NCBI GenBank assembly: GCA_039720395.1
Contig: CM077826.1
Span: forward strand, 33,104,810-33,168,809
Source of the DNA: Liquidambar formosana
Lineage: Eukaryota; Streptophyta; Magnoliopsida; Saxifragales; Altingiaceae
Length of the DNA stretch: 64,000 bases
Direction of reading: 5' to 3'
The notes under the pieces were generated by a model. That model was not told where the DNA came from. It was given only the letters and a program-made list of their open reading frames with translations, and made no database searches. Of this stretch, positions 48,301-59,505 are shown piece after piece (within the stretch, counting starts at the first letter, position 1; every line of letters starts with the position of its first letter). Position numbers and translations under genes: made by a program.

Positions 48301-48849
48301 TACAATTGTCAAAATCTAAGTTGCTCTCAAAATAATAATAATTGCTATAGTTAGAAATTATTTAACAACAATAAGATATTTAAACGAAGCCCCAGAACCA
48401 CTCAGTCCATCTTTTAGCATTATCTAAGAAGTATCTCCTAATTGTGAGCTCATGTTTTTGTGAATTAGAAAAGGAAGTTTACCTTATGTTTTTCTTTTTT
48501 CCCTTTTTTTTAATAAGGGGTGCATCTTTTCAATTTAGTTTATATAGATGTTGGCTCTTTTTATCCTACCTTCATGAACTAGCAATAATTTCATATACAA
48601 GTGTGGCTATTTACATCACACTTTTTTCTTTCCACACACATTTGCTTTCTACACATTTTAAAATCACATTTTTATTTTATAAACACTCCATATTACCTAA
48701 ACTAACCCTAACCCCAAAATCATTTCTTTCTGGTCGGAACAAAATATCCAAACAAATAGAATATGTTCGATACATATACGTTTGAATGATTAGTTGAGTT
48801 AGTATATCCTTAAAAAGGTTAAAATGTTCAGTTGAAATGGTCTGAACAT
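48301..48849. other. Non-coding AT-rich spacer
   Basis: Includes a self-complementary AC/TA/GT tract at about 48259-48298. The open frame 48444-48785 on the plus strand has no family resemblance. Confidence 0.4.
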
Positions 48850-50503
48850 TTTAGGTTTGTTCGGTATGCCACGCTTGAATAGGACGCGATTCACAATCTT
48901 TGTTGTGGATGCCGGGAATCAAGTTCCGTCCACTCTTATGGAGTTTAAAGGAGTCGCTACCTTATTTTTAGAATATGAGAAAACCACTAAAAGCATTTGT
49001 TTTATAAAACAATTTTGACTTCGTATTTGTAAAATAGGTAGGTTTTAAACCAAAAACAAAAGGTTCAAGGGCTAAGTTACGAAATAGGAAGGTTCCGAGC
49101 CACGGCTCCTAAGCACCCATTTTACTCGATAAATCGGTTTCATTTATTAATTGGGCTTATTTAATTTCATCTATGCATAATAACTAGAAATTAAGAAAAT
49201 TAAAAGGAAAATCTAAGCTAAGTTAGACTTGGACTCAAGTGAGCGGCCCACATACTTCTTATGAAGATCAAAATCTACGTAGTTCAAACAAACAAGTTGG
49301 GGGGAAGAATTTCACTCTTCGTATAAGAATATTAGTCTCCAATCCATAATCAAACACTTATATATATAAAACAACTTTCTATGATTAAAAATAAAAAAAT
49401 AAAAAAATAAACTCTAAAAAAGCTTGATTCTAGATTGAAGAATAATATTATTCTACAAATAATAAAACTCAAGGGAGTATGCAATATCACATAAGCATTT
49501 ATATCATGACTTCAAACTTAAACATGCTAGAGAAAGTCTAGAATCCTATTTGATAGAATCGAGACAAGGCTCTATTTCACCTCCACAAACTTTGGCAAAA
49601 GATCCATCCGAATTGCTCCAGAATGACTCCCTAAGCTTTCTAGGATGAGTGATTCACTCAAAAAGACACCATTAGGTGTTTCCTTTGAGCTAGACACTCG
49701 AACCCTAACTTTACTCAGGAAATTTATCTGAGACTTAGTGTAAAATGAAGAAGGTGAGGACCCTTATTTATAGTAAAGTTAGGAAGAGGTATTATTCCTT
49801 TCTAACCGATGTGGGATTAAAAAGAACATAAAAAACTTTTATTCCCGTCACTCTACAATAGCTGCTATTTTAAGGGCCTTTTTGGGCATGAAAACATTGG
49901 AACAGGAAAATTTTCATGAGACGTAAAGTTGTAGTAAAGCTTTAAAACCTTTCAACAAGACCAATTTCGTCCAAATCCGACTTCCGAGTCAAAAGTTTTG
50001 GAAAAAAAATATGAAAATTGGTTTTAAAGCATATTTGGGACAAAAATTGTTCTAGAACTCTCTATTACTTTTCATTTGAAAGCATGATATTAAAGCTCTA
50101 AATCATCCAACAACACTTCCCGAGCATAAATCCGTGAGTATAATATGTATAAAGAAAAGACGGAGAGGTGTGAAATTAGGGGATGAATCTATAAAGTTTA
50201 AAAAACATAAGAAACATAAACAATAAATAAAGTTTAAGAGAGATGATAAATCTATGGTTTTGATTTGTGAGGGAGTTTTCATGATTATGTGTGTGTTAAT
50301 AGGTGCAAAAAGAAAATTTGTTTTTATATTTAAATAATTTTTTCCTTAATAGTCATTTTACTCAATCGTAGAATACTAACAAAAAATTTCATTAATTGGT
50401 GTGCATGAAAAACAAAAATAGTGATATAAATAGCCTTACCCTTCATATAACTACAGACAGGGTATTCCATTATTCTCCCTATTAAGAAAGTCGATCCTCA
50501 CAC
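48850..50503 (-). mobile_element. Decayed LTR-like segment
   Basis: The right end, read on the minus strand, starts TGTGAGGATCGACTTTCTTAATAGG, resembling the first bases of solo LTRs A and C. The left part has GGAGTCGCTACCTTATTTTTAG and CTCCTAAGCACCC words that I associate with plant gypsy LTR or leader sequence. No matching left terminus or target duplication was found, so boundaries and class are uncertain. Confidence 0.4.
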
Positions 50504-50514
50504 AATCTTAATCA

Positions 50515-50804
50515 TACTTTCAAAATAATAACAACAATAATTCATGCTTTAAATAAAACATTATCTCAATATAAAGTATGCCATAAAATGAAATAATTAT
50601 ATTAGACTACATAAAAAATTAATGCACAAGGTCTTCAAGCTAGGTCCCTACAATTCAAACAGTTAGTAATTTAAAGATCTTTAGGGTTATATACCAAAAA
50701 TAGAAATTAATTATATTTCCATTATAAATTTTCAAAACATTTACTACCAATCCATAATTTTGGATTTAATTTAAAAATATCCATTTATATTTTAAGTAAA
50801 ATAA

Positions 50805-50846
<42 letters not shown>

Positions 50847-50950
50847 TAAAATCAATGGTACATGCTTATTTCTTTAATACTATAGTATATTAATCAAATA
50901 TTCGAAACAAAGTGAATAACCATTAGAATTTATTATATAATATATATATA
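50515..50950. repeat. Right copy of the segmental duplication
   Basis: Counterpart of 46484-48300 without the retrocopy; contains an (AC)n tract at 50811-50842 and ends in (TA)n at 50938-50952. Confidence 0.75.
50811..50843. repeat. (AC)n microsatellite
   Basis: About 16 uninterrupted AC units within the right copy of the duplication; the left copy has only short AC/TA runs here. Confidence 0.9.
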
Positions 50951-50954
50951 TAGT

Positions 50955-51335
50955 CCGCTTCTTATGATGTTAACCTAACTTAACTTTGCATTAGGTCACT
51001 CTCCAAAACTATACATGTGATTCATATTTTACAAAACCAACTGTTGGATTAGATAATCTTATCATGTAGGTGATGCATGCCAAAAATCAAGTTGATTCGA
51101 GAGTGATTGCTATTCAATCCAAAAATTACATTTTTTAATCAATTACAATCACTCATTTTGGACATTTATGAATGAAGTAGTTCTTAATCTCGGATAAACT
51201 TGATTTTTGGTATCCATGACCTTCACATGAAGTAGATCTAATCCAACGGTTGGTTTTGAAAAATTAAAATCAGAGATAGAATTTTAGAAGGCGACCTAAC
51301 GTAAAGTTAGGTTAGATTAACCTCATAAGAAGGGG
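50955..51335. mobile_element. Foldback MITE, family of 6356, copy 2
   Basis: Arms run from CCGCTTCTTATGATGTTAACC (left) and, inverted, CCCCTTCTTATGAGGTTAATC (right) through a CTAACTTTACGTTAGGTC-like block and AACCAACYGTTGGATTAGAT to a loop near 51150 with CCAAAAATCAAGTTGAT on both arms. About 190-bp arms. Abuts (TA)n on the left. Confidence 0.8.
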
Positions 51336-51337
51336 AT

Positions 51338-51716
51338 GGGTTTGGATTTGTGGGCACAATATCTAGCACAAATTTTGACACAAGTTTTTATAACTCCATC
51401 TGTGAAGTATATTTTGAGAAACCCACCGTTGGATTAGATAGTCTCCCTATATAGACTATGCATGCCAAAAATCAAGATGATTCGATATCAATTACAATCT
51501 GATCCAAAAACTTATATTTCTAATTGACAAAAATCTCACATTTATGGATAAAGCAGTTAGTAACCTCGGATTAGCTTCATTTTTAGCATGCATCAAATAC
51601 ATAAGGAGACTATCTAATCCAACGGTAGGTTTCTTAAAATATGCTTCACATATGGAGTTATATATAAAAACTTGTGTCAAAATTGTGTCAAATCTTGTAT
51701 CCACGGATCCTAACCC
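51338..51716. mobile_element. Foldback MITE, family of 6356, copy 3
   Basis: Arms begin GGGTTTGGATTTGTGGGCAC and, inverted, GGGTTAGGATCCGTGGATAC, both followed by AATTTTGACACAAGTTTTTAT, ACTCCAT and CCACCGTTGGATTAGATAG-like sequence. Immediately adjacent to copy 2, with different outer ends but the same inner stem. Confidence 0.8.
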
Positions 51717-51731
51717 TATATATATATATAT

Positions 51732-51881
51732 AGCTTTGATCATGTGTGGGATATCCCGGATATCCCGTTTGATCACGGTCGTCCGTGAGTGACACGCATG
51801 GGCACGTGAATGCGTGCATGTCACTTACAACGGCTATGATCGAACGGATACTCCAGGATATCCCGTACATGAACAGCCCTA
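51732..51881. mobile_element. 150-bp GC-richer hairpin element in a TA tract
   Basis: A single near-complete hairpin: the left arm CATGTGTGGGATATCCCGGA... and, inverted, CATGTACGGGATATCCTGGA... continue through TTTGATCACGGTCGT / TTCGATCATAGCCGT to GTGACACGCATGG / GTGACATGCACGC near 51810. Flanked by (TA)n on both sides. Unrelated in sequence to the other hairpin families here. Confidence 0.7.
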
Positions 51882-51883
51882 TA

Positions 51884-51912
<29 letters not shown>

Positions 51913-51916
<4 letters not shown>

Positions 51917-53230
51917 TTACACCTCGAATCTGCATGAAATATAGGAATGAACTACGAAGCCCAATAGAAATATGTGTGATATCTCAATTGATAGTATAAT
52001 ATTGATACATGGAATGTTATAAAGACGGTTATATAAATCATAGAGTTAAATAGGTTTTCCATAAATTGTGTGGGTTTTGCATCAAATATCATTCTCAAAT
52101 CATGGTTTATAAAATCTGTTCTCACCCCAAAACATGGGGTCAAGAACTGTATCACCCGTCGCTGACTCTCAGGTTAACCAGCCCCCGACGCTAGCCAAGC
52201 ACGAAACTAGCTATACCACAAACTCTTCCTTGAAGGTTCTAGGGTTTTTACCAAGGGTCCATAACCCATACTTGTTCATTTCTAGGAAGATTCTCAACCA
52301 AGGACTATAGGCCCTAACCCATGTGATACAATCCAAAACCTGTGGTCTCCATAAAATAGTACCATGAACCAAAAATATCCAATAACATTTTTCATAAATC
52401 GTGTGAGGCATAACTTTTGAACAATAGTTCAAAATAACATGCTCGAAGCAATTTTCATTGGTAATCATTTCGCAATAACCAATATGCCTCAAATTTCACA
52501 ATAAATACCACTACACATCATGCTATATTCCATGTATCATATTTTCAATTTAAATGCAAGATCATCATTAATCTAGAAAAGCATGTTGAATAAACACATT
52601 ATACTATAAGGAGAGAGATCACAATTCTTACCTCGATTCATGTGCAAGATTGACTCTAACCTTGTGTGACAATGCCTAAAATGCCAATGCACGCTAATGC
52701 TCTCTAGGTCCTCCCAGGGACCAACTAAATCTGATTATATTGCACATGCACATACTTAGGAGATTTCCAAATCAAAACAAATAATAATTCATGGTCAAAT
52801 TATTCATCTTAGGCTTTTCTAAGATTGAACTAAGGTCCTACAAAGTCAATATAATTTTTAAAACACTTTTTATAATTTTTTTAAATTTTCTATAATTTTC
52901 TAGAAATTTATCTTATTTTTTTGGGAAAAATAGAAAATTGGTCAAAGAGTCAAATGTGGTCAAAATAAAGTCTACTAGGTGAAAATTGGCCTTGAAGAGT
53001 CAAAATAATTTTTAAAACCATTTTCCTATTTTTTTTGGAAATTTTCTACGATTTTTGGAATGCATAAGGTATTTTTTGTAATTTTGAAAGATTGGAAAAT
53101 AAGTTAAAAGTCAAACTTGGTCAAACTTGTGGTCAAAGTGGTCAACCAAGGGTCCCACAAGATGGGGCCCACTGTGAGCAGTCAAGCGGTCAAAGGTGTG
53201 GTCCATCAGGTCAATCAAGGTCCTCAAAAG
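51913..53230. other. LTR-like non-coding flank, continued after 63622
   Basis: Begins after (TA)n with CGTTACACCTCGAATC, a wording common at gypsy LTR ends. It contains no coding domain. The sequence before 53230 appears to resume at 63622, because the hAT-type element between them carries a target duplication. Many GGTCAAAG/GTCAACC words occur at 52940-53220. Class not established. Confidence 0.35.
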
Positions 53231-53422
53231 TAGGGGTGCAAAATGGTTCGAGTAGACCCGAGGACCGAACTGTTCCGTACAATTTGGTCTAGTCCGGTTT
53301 GGGCCAAATCGAATTCAGTCTGGTTCTAGTCTAAAATCTTAAGTCCTGAATTACTTCAGTCCAAGCCACGGTTTAGGGGGTTCAGTCTCGGACCAGACCG
53401 AATTCCCAGACTAAGAACCAGT

Positions 53423-53425
<3 letters not shown>

Positions 53426-53476
<51 letters not shown>
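53426..53476. repeat. (TA)n tract, left edge of viral insertion
   Basis: About 25 TA units ending where viral sequence begins. Its partner on the right edge is at 62599-62656. Confidence 0.92.
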
Positions 53477-53478
<2 letters not shown>

Positions 53479-53525
53479 AGAAGGGGAGCCTTGGCTCAAT
53501 AAGAAACTTTGCAACTGGGTGCTGT

Positions 53526-53538
53526 TGGTATCAAAGCC
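53526..53538 (+). other. Primer-binding site of the virus, direct copy
   Basis: TGGTATCAAAGCC matches the tRNA-Met-complementary minus-strand primer site of caulimovirids (TGGTATCAGAGC) with one mismatch. It lies about 130 bases before the first ORF. Confidence 0.85.
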
Positions 53539-53669
53539 ATAGGAATAGGATTTATAGTTATTTATCTATCTTTGCATGCATATTTCAGGTGGGCAGTAGG
53601 GCAGAGGTGAGTAAGTCCCGTAGTAAGACCTCTACCTAAGTGTATGGTGTAAAGAGACAATAGGTAGCT

Positions 53670-55409
53670 ATGTTTTCTAGGATGATGTCAATGAAATCTA
53701 CTGCATCCTCTAGTGAGGATATAGATATTCCTGAGGAAAAGGAATATATTATAGACAATAAGAAACTTTGCAACTGGAAATTACCTAAAATACCTGCAAC
53801 TGACAGTTATGAAGGCAATAGGTTCTTCCCTGGATTTAAGGTTAGAACCAGTGAAGAGACAATTGTAATGGATGGAGAATACAAGACTGTATTACTCCTC
53901 AAAGAAGAAATTGTTAAAAGACATTTAGAAGACAATTATCGATTCCTACATGTGGGGTTAGTACAAATCTGTGCTAAACCATTAGGAAGAGATGGACTTA
54001 ACATGTCTCTATTCATGGCACTTAGAGACTGTAGGTTTAACAATTTTGAGAAGACAATGTTAGGAGGAGTCCAATCGGGTCTCCATGCTGGACCAGTATA
54101 TTTTAACTGTTATCCGGATTTTACCATAAGTTTAACAGACCAAAATATTCTGGATGCACTAACATTGAATGTCAAAATTCACAACTCTGAGATGAAGACA
54201 GGATCTCAACCTCTTGCTATCATTTACAGGATACAATACAGGGTGTATTCTACTCTTGTTAATACTCCTGTTGTTAAAAGACAAAGTGAAAAAGGAAAAA
54301 CTATATTACTGCAGAGTAACTTAAAAGACAAAGAAAATGCAATAATACCAAAAACTCTGTTATGGTCTGAGCTGAAGTTTCCAGAAGAATGGAAACTACC
54401 AGATGCTATTAATATAGCAAACTCAGAATCATCGCAACAAACTAGACAAACTACAAAAATTAAGCAATTGGTAGAATATTCTGATGGCAGTGCAGGGATT
54501 AGATTTAAGAATCTTTCTTCTACTCAGTCCTTCAGACTACCCAACTCTAAGCCAATAATCACTGAAGTTCTAGATTCTTCTCGTGCATCTTGCTCTTCGA
54601 GGGCATCTTGTTCAGCTGTACCAGTAAGAATCTTTAGACAAAACTCATCTTCAAGTTCTGAAGTTCCAGATCTTGAACCTTTAACTCCTATGGCAAATCC
54701 CCAAGTTCAACCAAATTTACAAGGAGTTCGTAATAGCAATATTTCATATCCATATTATGAATCTGCAACAAACCAACAAGAAGACAATTCTGAAGAAGAA
54801 TCTCAGGGTATGTCACCAACAAAAACAAAAATGGAAATACCACCAGGCATAATGATGCTTAGTATACCCTTTGTCATAGACAAAGACTTACTAAGACAAG
54901 AATTTATGCTTGAGAAGAATAAGGCAAAAAGAAGGCAATTTTTTGACAATCATAATCAGGAACAACAAAGCCAAATACGTATACAGTGGTATACGTATAT
55001 GGAGAAGAATCAATTCCATATATACTTTTTTGAGTGGTTTGAGAAGGTATATAAAATGGAAAGACAAATAAATGTAACAAGTAGAAATACGACTACTTGG
55101 CAATTAACTCCAAGTAATCAATTGATAGAATCTGTTCATCCACCTCTGGAACAGATTAAAATACCATATTATAAGGTCAATATAACAGCTGCACCTTATA
55201 AGGTCAAAACTGAGGAAGAGACACAGCCAATAGGAAAAGATATTAAAAATATCTTTGAGCAAAATAATTATACCAATCAACATATAAAGACAATTGCTGA
55301 ACAATTAACCAGGGTTGAAAATCTGGTTCAAAATGAATCAATTTCACCTAAACAGCAAGATGAAAAACCCCCTTTTTATTCCTCATACTATACCCAAGCA
55401 ATATACTAG
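53670..55409 (+). pseudogene. Viral movement-protein region of ORF1 (579 codons)
   Basis: Cell-to-cell movement protein of the 30K superfamily, which enlarges plasmodesmata. The N-terminal 340 residues hold the conserved core (VGLVQICAKPLGRDG at about 95-109, SLFMALRDCRF and GPVYFNCYPDFTISL further on), followed by a Ser-rich linker and a basic/Gln-rich region leading towards the capsid domain. In related viruses this is continuous with the capsid as one polyprotein; here the frame ends with TAG at 55409 and the capsid continues in another frame, so a frameshift lies around 55320-55400. The first 343 residues are repeated in inverted orientation at 61394-62409. Confidence 0.82.
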
Positions 55410-57231
55410 GCAACTAGCTAAGGGGCAATTACATGCAGAAATTCAAGATAGAATTAGACTTCTAGATGATGTAATTGGTAAATCTGTGGTACAAGATACA
55501 CCACAGAAGCCCCAAGCCAGTACTAGCAAGGCAATTACTGTAATAACGCAGAATGATAATATCATAGATTCTGAAACAGAAGCTGATGATATTATGCAAC
55601 AATTTAAGCAACATGAAGATGTGGCTGTTAATGCCATAAGGCATACCCAGCCTATGAAAAATGTTTACCAATATCCTTCTTTTCTTGATATGAAGATCGA
55701 GGAAAGAGGAAATTACCATCAAGCTTCATATCATGGGGGAACCATTTATGAATGGAACATTGATGGATTAACACAATACCAGATACAGAACTTATTACAT
55801 CAAATGACGATGGTAAGTTCAGCATATCAGGCAAAAGATTCAGAAATAACTGATCACGCCATAGCTCATTCTTTAGTTGCTGGTTTTACAGGACAACTAA
55901 AAGGATGGTGGGATCATTCCTTAACCCATCAAGAAAAACAGGCAATATTATATGCAATAAAAACTGACCAACAAGGCAATATAATAAAAATAGAAGAAGG
56001 AGAAGAGATTGAAGATGCTGTGTCAACTTTACTCTTCACAATCTCCAAACATTTTGTTGGAGATCCTTCCAAGTTAAAAGATACAACTGCTGAAATATTG
56101 GCAAATCTCAGATGTAAAAGATTAGGTGATTTTAAATGGTATAAAGATGCCTTTTTAACAAAAGTATTTTTAAGACCAGATAATAATCAACCTTTCTGGA
56201 AAGAAAAGTTTATATTTGGATTACCAACATTATTTGCAGAAACTATTAGGACAAAGCTCAAGGATCAAAATAATGGAATGATTCCTTGGGAAAAACTGAC
56301 ATATGGAGATTTGATTAGTACAATTCATCAGGCAGGAATAGCCCAGTGTACTCAATTCAAACTCCAGCAACAAATGAAAAAAGAGAAAATTAGAAATAAA
56401 CAAGAATTTGGATCATTCTGTGAACAATTCGGGTTTACTTCAATAAAGGCAAATCCAAAGAAATATCGCAAATCTTCTTCTAAATATCATAAGAGATATC
56501 ATAAAAGGAGAACCCAAAGTAAACCGTCTGATAATCAATATTATCAGAAGTCAAATTCAAAACAACAAAAAGATCATCACAAACCAAATCCTAAAAAGCA
56601 ATATAGGAAGAAATCTAATAAGCAACAGGCCGTTGTTTGTCATCGATGCGGTAAACCTGGCCATTATAAAGCCCAGTGTAGGGTAAAACAGACAATTAAT
56701 GAATTGCAATTTGATTCTGGATTATCCCCAGAAGAGATAAAAACTTTGATCATAAATGCAATTTACAATTCTGACTCTGAATATGAATCTTATTCAGAAA
56801 CAGAAGAAGAAAGACAAATTGATGAAATAAATCATCAGACAGAAACAACATCAGATTCATCTTCTGAATCTGAGCAGCAATGCCAACAAAATTGTAATCA
56901 AAAGTGTTGTAACATGATTAAGAGTAGTATTAATCATGAACAACAAACTCTTTTATTAGATATCATTGACAAAATGACTGATCCAATTTTAAAAAGAGAA
57001 TATTTGCAAAAACTGCAACAAACAATGAGTAAAGTGCAACAAAAACCCAAAAGGATTTATAACCTACAAGAAATCCTTAATGAAAAATATAAACAGCAAC
57101 AAACAGAAGAAGTTTCTGTGCAAGATTTGAAACAAGAAATTAAGCAAATGAAAAACGACATAAAAGAATTAAGACAACACTCCAACCTGCAAAACTTAAG
57201 CATTGAAGTTCTACGACAACAGATTTGTTAG
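55315..57231 (+). pseudogene. Viral capsid (coat) protein region of ORF1
   Basis: About 620 codons in the next frame. The central part has the caulimovirid coat-protein pattern (GQLKGWWDHSLTHQEKQAI, then DFKWYKDAFLTKVFLRPDN), followed by a very basic Lys/Ser/Gln-rich arm and a CCHC zinc knuckle CHRCGKPGHYKAQC at 56638-56679, then an acidic Ser/Glu tract, a Cys cluster and a Gln-rich coiled segment. It would package the viral DNA/RNA. It ends with an in-frame TAG at 57229-57231, where the family polyprotein normally runs on into the protease. Confidence 0.85.
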
Positions 57232-57888
57232 TTAGAACAGCAACAAACTTCTACAAGTAATGGCAAGCAAATTGTCATTCATGAAGCTGAAGAAGAAAAA
57301 GACAGAATCTCCAAGGAAAGGGATAACCTGGGAGAAGAAAATTTTGTTCAACTTCTTAAGCAAATAACATACCAAAAGTGGAATACTACTATAAAAATTA
57401 TGGTACAAAATCCACAAGACAAGAATGACAAATGTATATTTTTCATAACTGCATTAATTGATACAGGTGCAGATATGAACTGTATACAAGAAGGAATCAT
57501 CCCTTCAAAATATTACAAAAAGACAAAGGAAGAATTAAGTTCGGCCAGTGGAGCTAAACTTAATATTAAATATAAGTTAGACAACGTCCATATATGTAAT
57601 GAGGGAACTTGTGTTGAATCAACATTTATCCTTGTTAAAGATCTGAGTAGAGAAGTGATATTAGGCACTCCTTTTATTACTTGTATTCAGCCTTTTAGCG
57701 TTGATACTACAGGAATAACCTCTTACATTAAAGGCAAAGAGACCAAGTTTGAATTCCTTAATCCACCATCGGTTAGGGATGTCATCATATTAAAAGATCA
57801 ATTTGTTTATCAAGAGGAACACATTAACCTAATCACAAAAAAGACAAAACATTTGAATTTCCTTAAACAAGAAATTCAATATAAGTAG
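57232..57888 (+). pseudogene. Viral aspartic protease region of ORF1
   Basis: Same frame as the capsid and RT stretches, between two TAG codons (57229-57231 and 57886-57888). The retropepsin active site DTGA is at 57460-57471 within ALIDTGADMNCIQ, followed by a hydrophobic ILGTPFI flap or second-lobe motif at about 57659-57679. It would cleave the polyprotein. The part before the ATG at 57400 is open in frame, so the natural product is a segment of the polyprotein, not a separate gene. Confidence 0.85.
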
Positions 57889-59505
57889 ATTGAGCAACAA
57901 TTGAGAGACGGGAAGCTGCAATCTGCAATAAAACAATTTGAAGAAAAATTAAAAAAGACAATTTGTTCTGATAATCCACATTCTTTTTGGCATAGGAATA
58001 AGTATATTGTTCATTTGCCATATGAGAAAGATTTTCAGGAAAGTCAAATCCCAACAAAAGCAAGGCCGATTCAAATGAATCAGGAGTTGCTTGAAATTTG
58101 CAAAAAAGAAATTCAAGATCTGCTCTCTAAAAACTTAATAAGAGAAAGCCGCTCGCCATGGAGTTGTGCAGCCTTTTATGTTTTCAAAGCAGCAGAAATT
58201 GAACGTGGTGTTCCACGGTTGGTAATTAATTATAAGCCTTTAAATGATGCCTTACAATGGATAAGGTATCCTTTACCTAATAAGAAAGATTTATTAGGAA
58301 GGCTTAGCAAAGCAACAATATTTTCAAAATTCGATATGAAATCAGGTTTCTGGCAAATCCAAATTGCTGAAGAGGATAGGTATAAGACTGCGTTCACAGT
58401 CCCTTTTGGTCATTACGAATGGAATGTAATGCCATTTGGCCTAAAAAATGCCCCTTCAGAATTTCAAAATATTATGAATACAATATTTACCCAATATACT
58501 GAATTTACCATTGTATACATTGATGATGTATTCGTATTTTCAAAGTCTGTTGAGCAACATTGGAAGCACCTTAATACGTTCTTCCATTTAATCAAGCAAA
58601 ATGGTTTAGCCTTAAGTCCTACAAAGATTAATCTTTTCCAAACAAAGATTAGATTTTTAGGGCATCATATCTATCAGGGAACCATCATCCCTATAGAAAG
58701 GTCAATCCAATTTGCCGACAAATTTCCTGATGAAATTAAAGACAAAAAGCAATTGCAAAGGTTTTTAGGGTGTCTCAATTATATTGTAGATTTTTACCCG
58801 AACCTTAGCCAAGAGTGTGCCGTTCTTAGGAAAAGACTTAGGAAAAATCCTCCTGCATGGTCACAAGAATATACTGACACAGTCAAAAGGTTAAAACAAA
58901 AGGTTAGAACCCTTCCCTGTCTTAGCCTAGCGGACCCTTTAGCATTTAAGATAGTCCAGACCGATGCATCAGATATAGGGTATGGTGGCATTCTTATGCA
59001 AAGGATAGACAATATAGACAGGATAGTCAGGTTCACATCTGGCACATGGAACACTGCACAAGCAAAGTATTCAACAATCAAAAAGGAAATATTATCTATA
59101 GTTTTGAGTATTTCAAAATTTCAAGATGATATTTTAAATCAAAAATTTCTACTAAGAGTAGATTGCCAAGCTGCAAAACCAGTTTTGAAAAAAGATGTTA
59201 AAAACATTGCATCAAAACATATTTTTGCTAGATGGCAGGCAATACTTTCAGTTTTTGATTTTGATATAGAATATATTAAAGGAGAAAACAATTGTGTCCC
59301 TGATTTTCTCTCTCGTGAGTTCCTACAGGGTCATCTACCCAAAGACCAGGGTATCTCTCCAGAATGCCCAAACAAAATAAAAACAGAGCAAAAGCCCCTC
59401 AAGGGCAAACATCCCAGCAAAATCAGCCAAAAAGTCGGGCAACAGGGTCATCTACCCAACAAACAGGCCAAGCAACAGGGTCATCTACCCAGCAAAAGGC
59501 AATAG
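57889..59505 (+). pseudogene. Viral reverse transcriptase / RNase H region of ORF1
   Basis: About 535 codons in the same frame as the protease. RT landmarks: FSKFDMKSGFWQI, FTVPFGHYEWNVMPFGLKNA and the catalytic YIDD at 58516-58527 (VYIDDVFVFS); then the connection region (FLGHHIYQG, RFLGCLNYI) and RNase H beginning IVQTDASDIGYGG at about 58948. It ends after a Gln/Pro/His-rich tail with two QQGHLP repeats, at TAG 59503-59505. It would copy pregenomic RNA into DNA. Catalytic residues are preserved, but the stretch is cut off from the rest of ORF1 by the upstream TAG. Confidence 0.9.

Noticed and set aside
48444..48785. 113-codon frame on the plus strand
   Set aside because: Hydrophobic and Phe-rich by base composition, no family resemblance, in repeat-derived sequence.
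53526..53538. tRNA-like match
   Set aside because: Only the 13-base complement of the tRNA-Met 3' end is present: a primer-binding site, not a tRNA gene.
55315..59505. Gypsy-type retrotransposon
   Set aside because: RT resembles both groups, but there is no integrase and no LTR, while a 30K movement protein, caulimovirid coat protein and 35S-like promoter are present.
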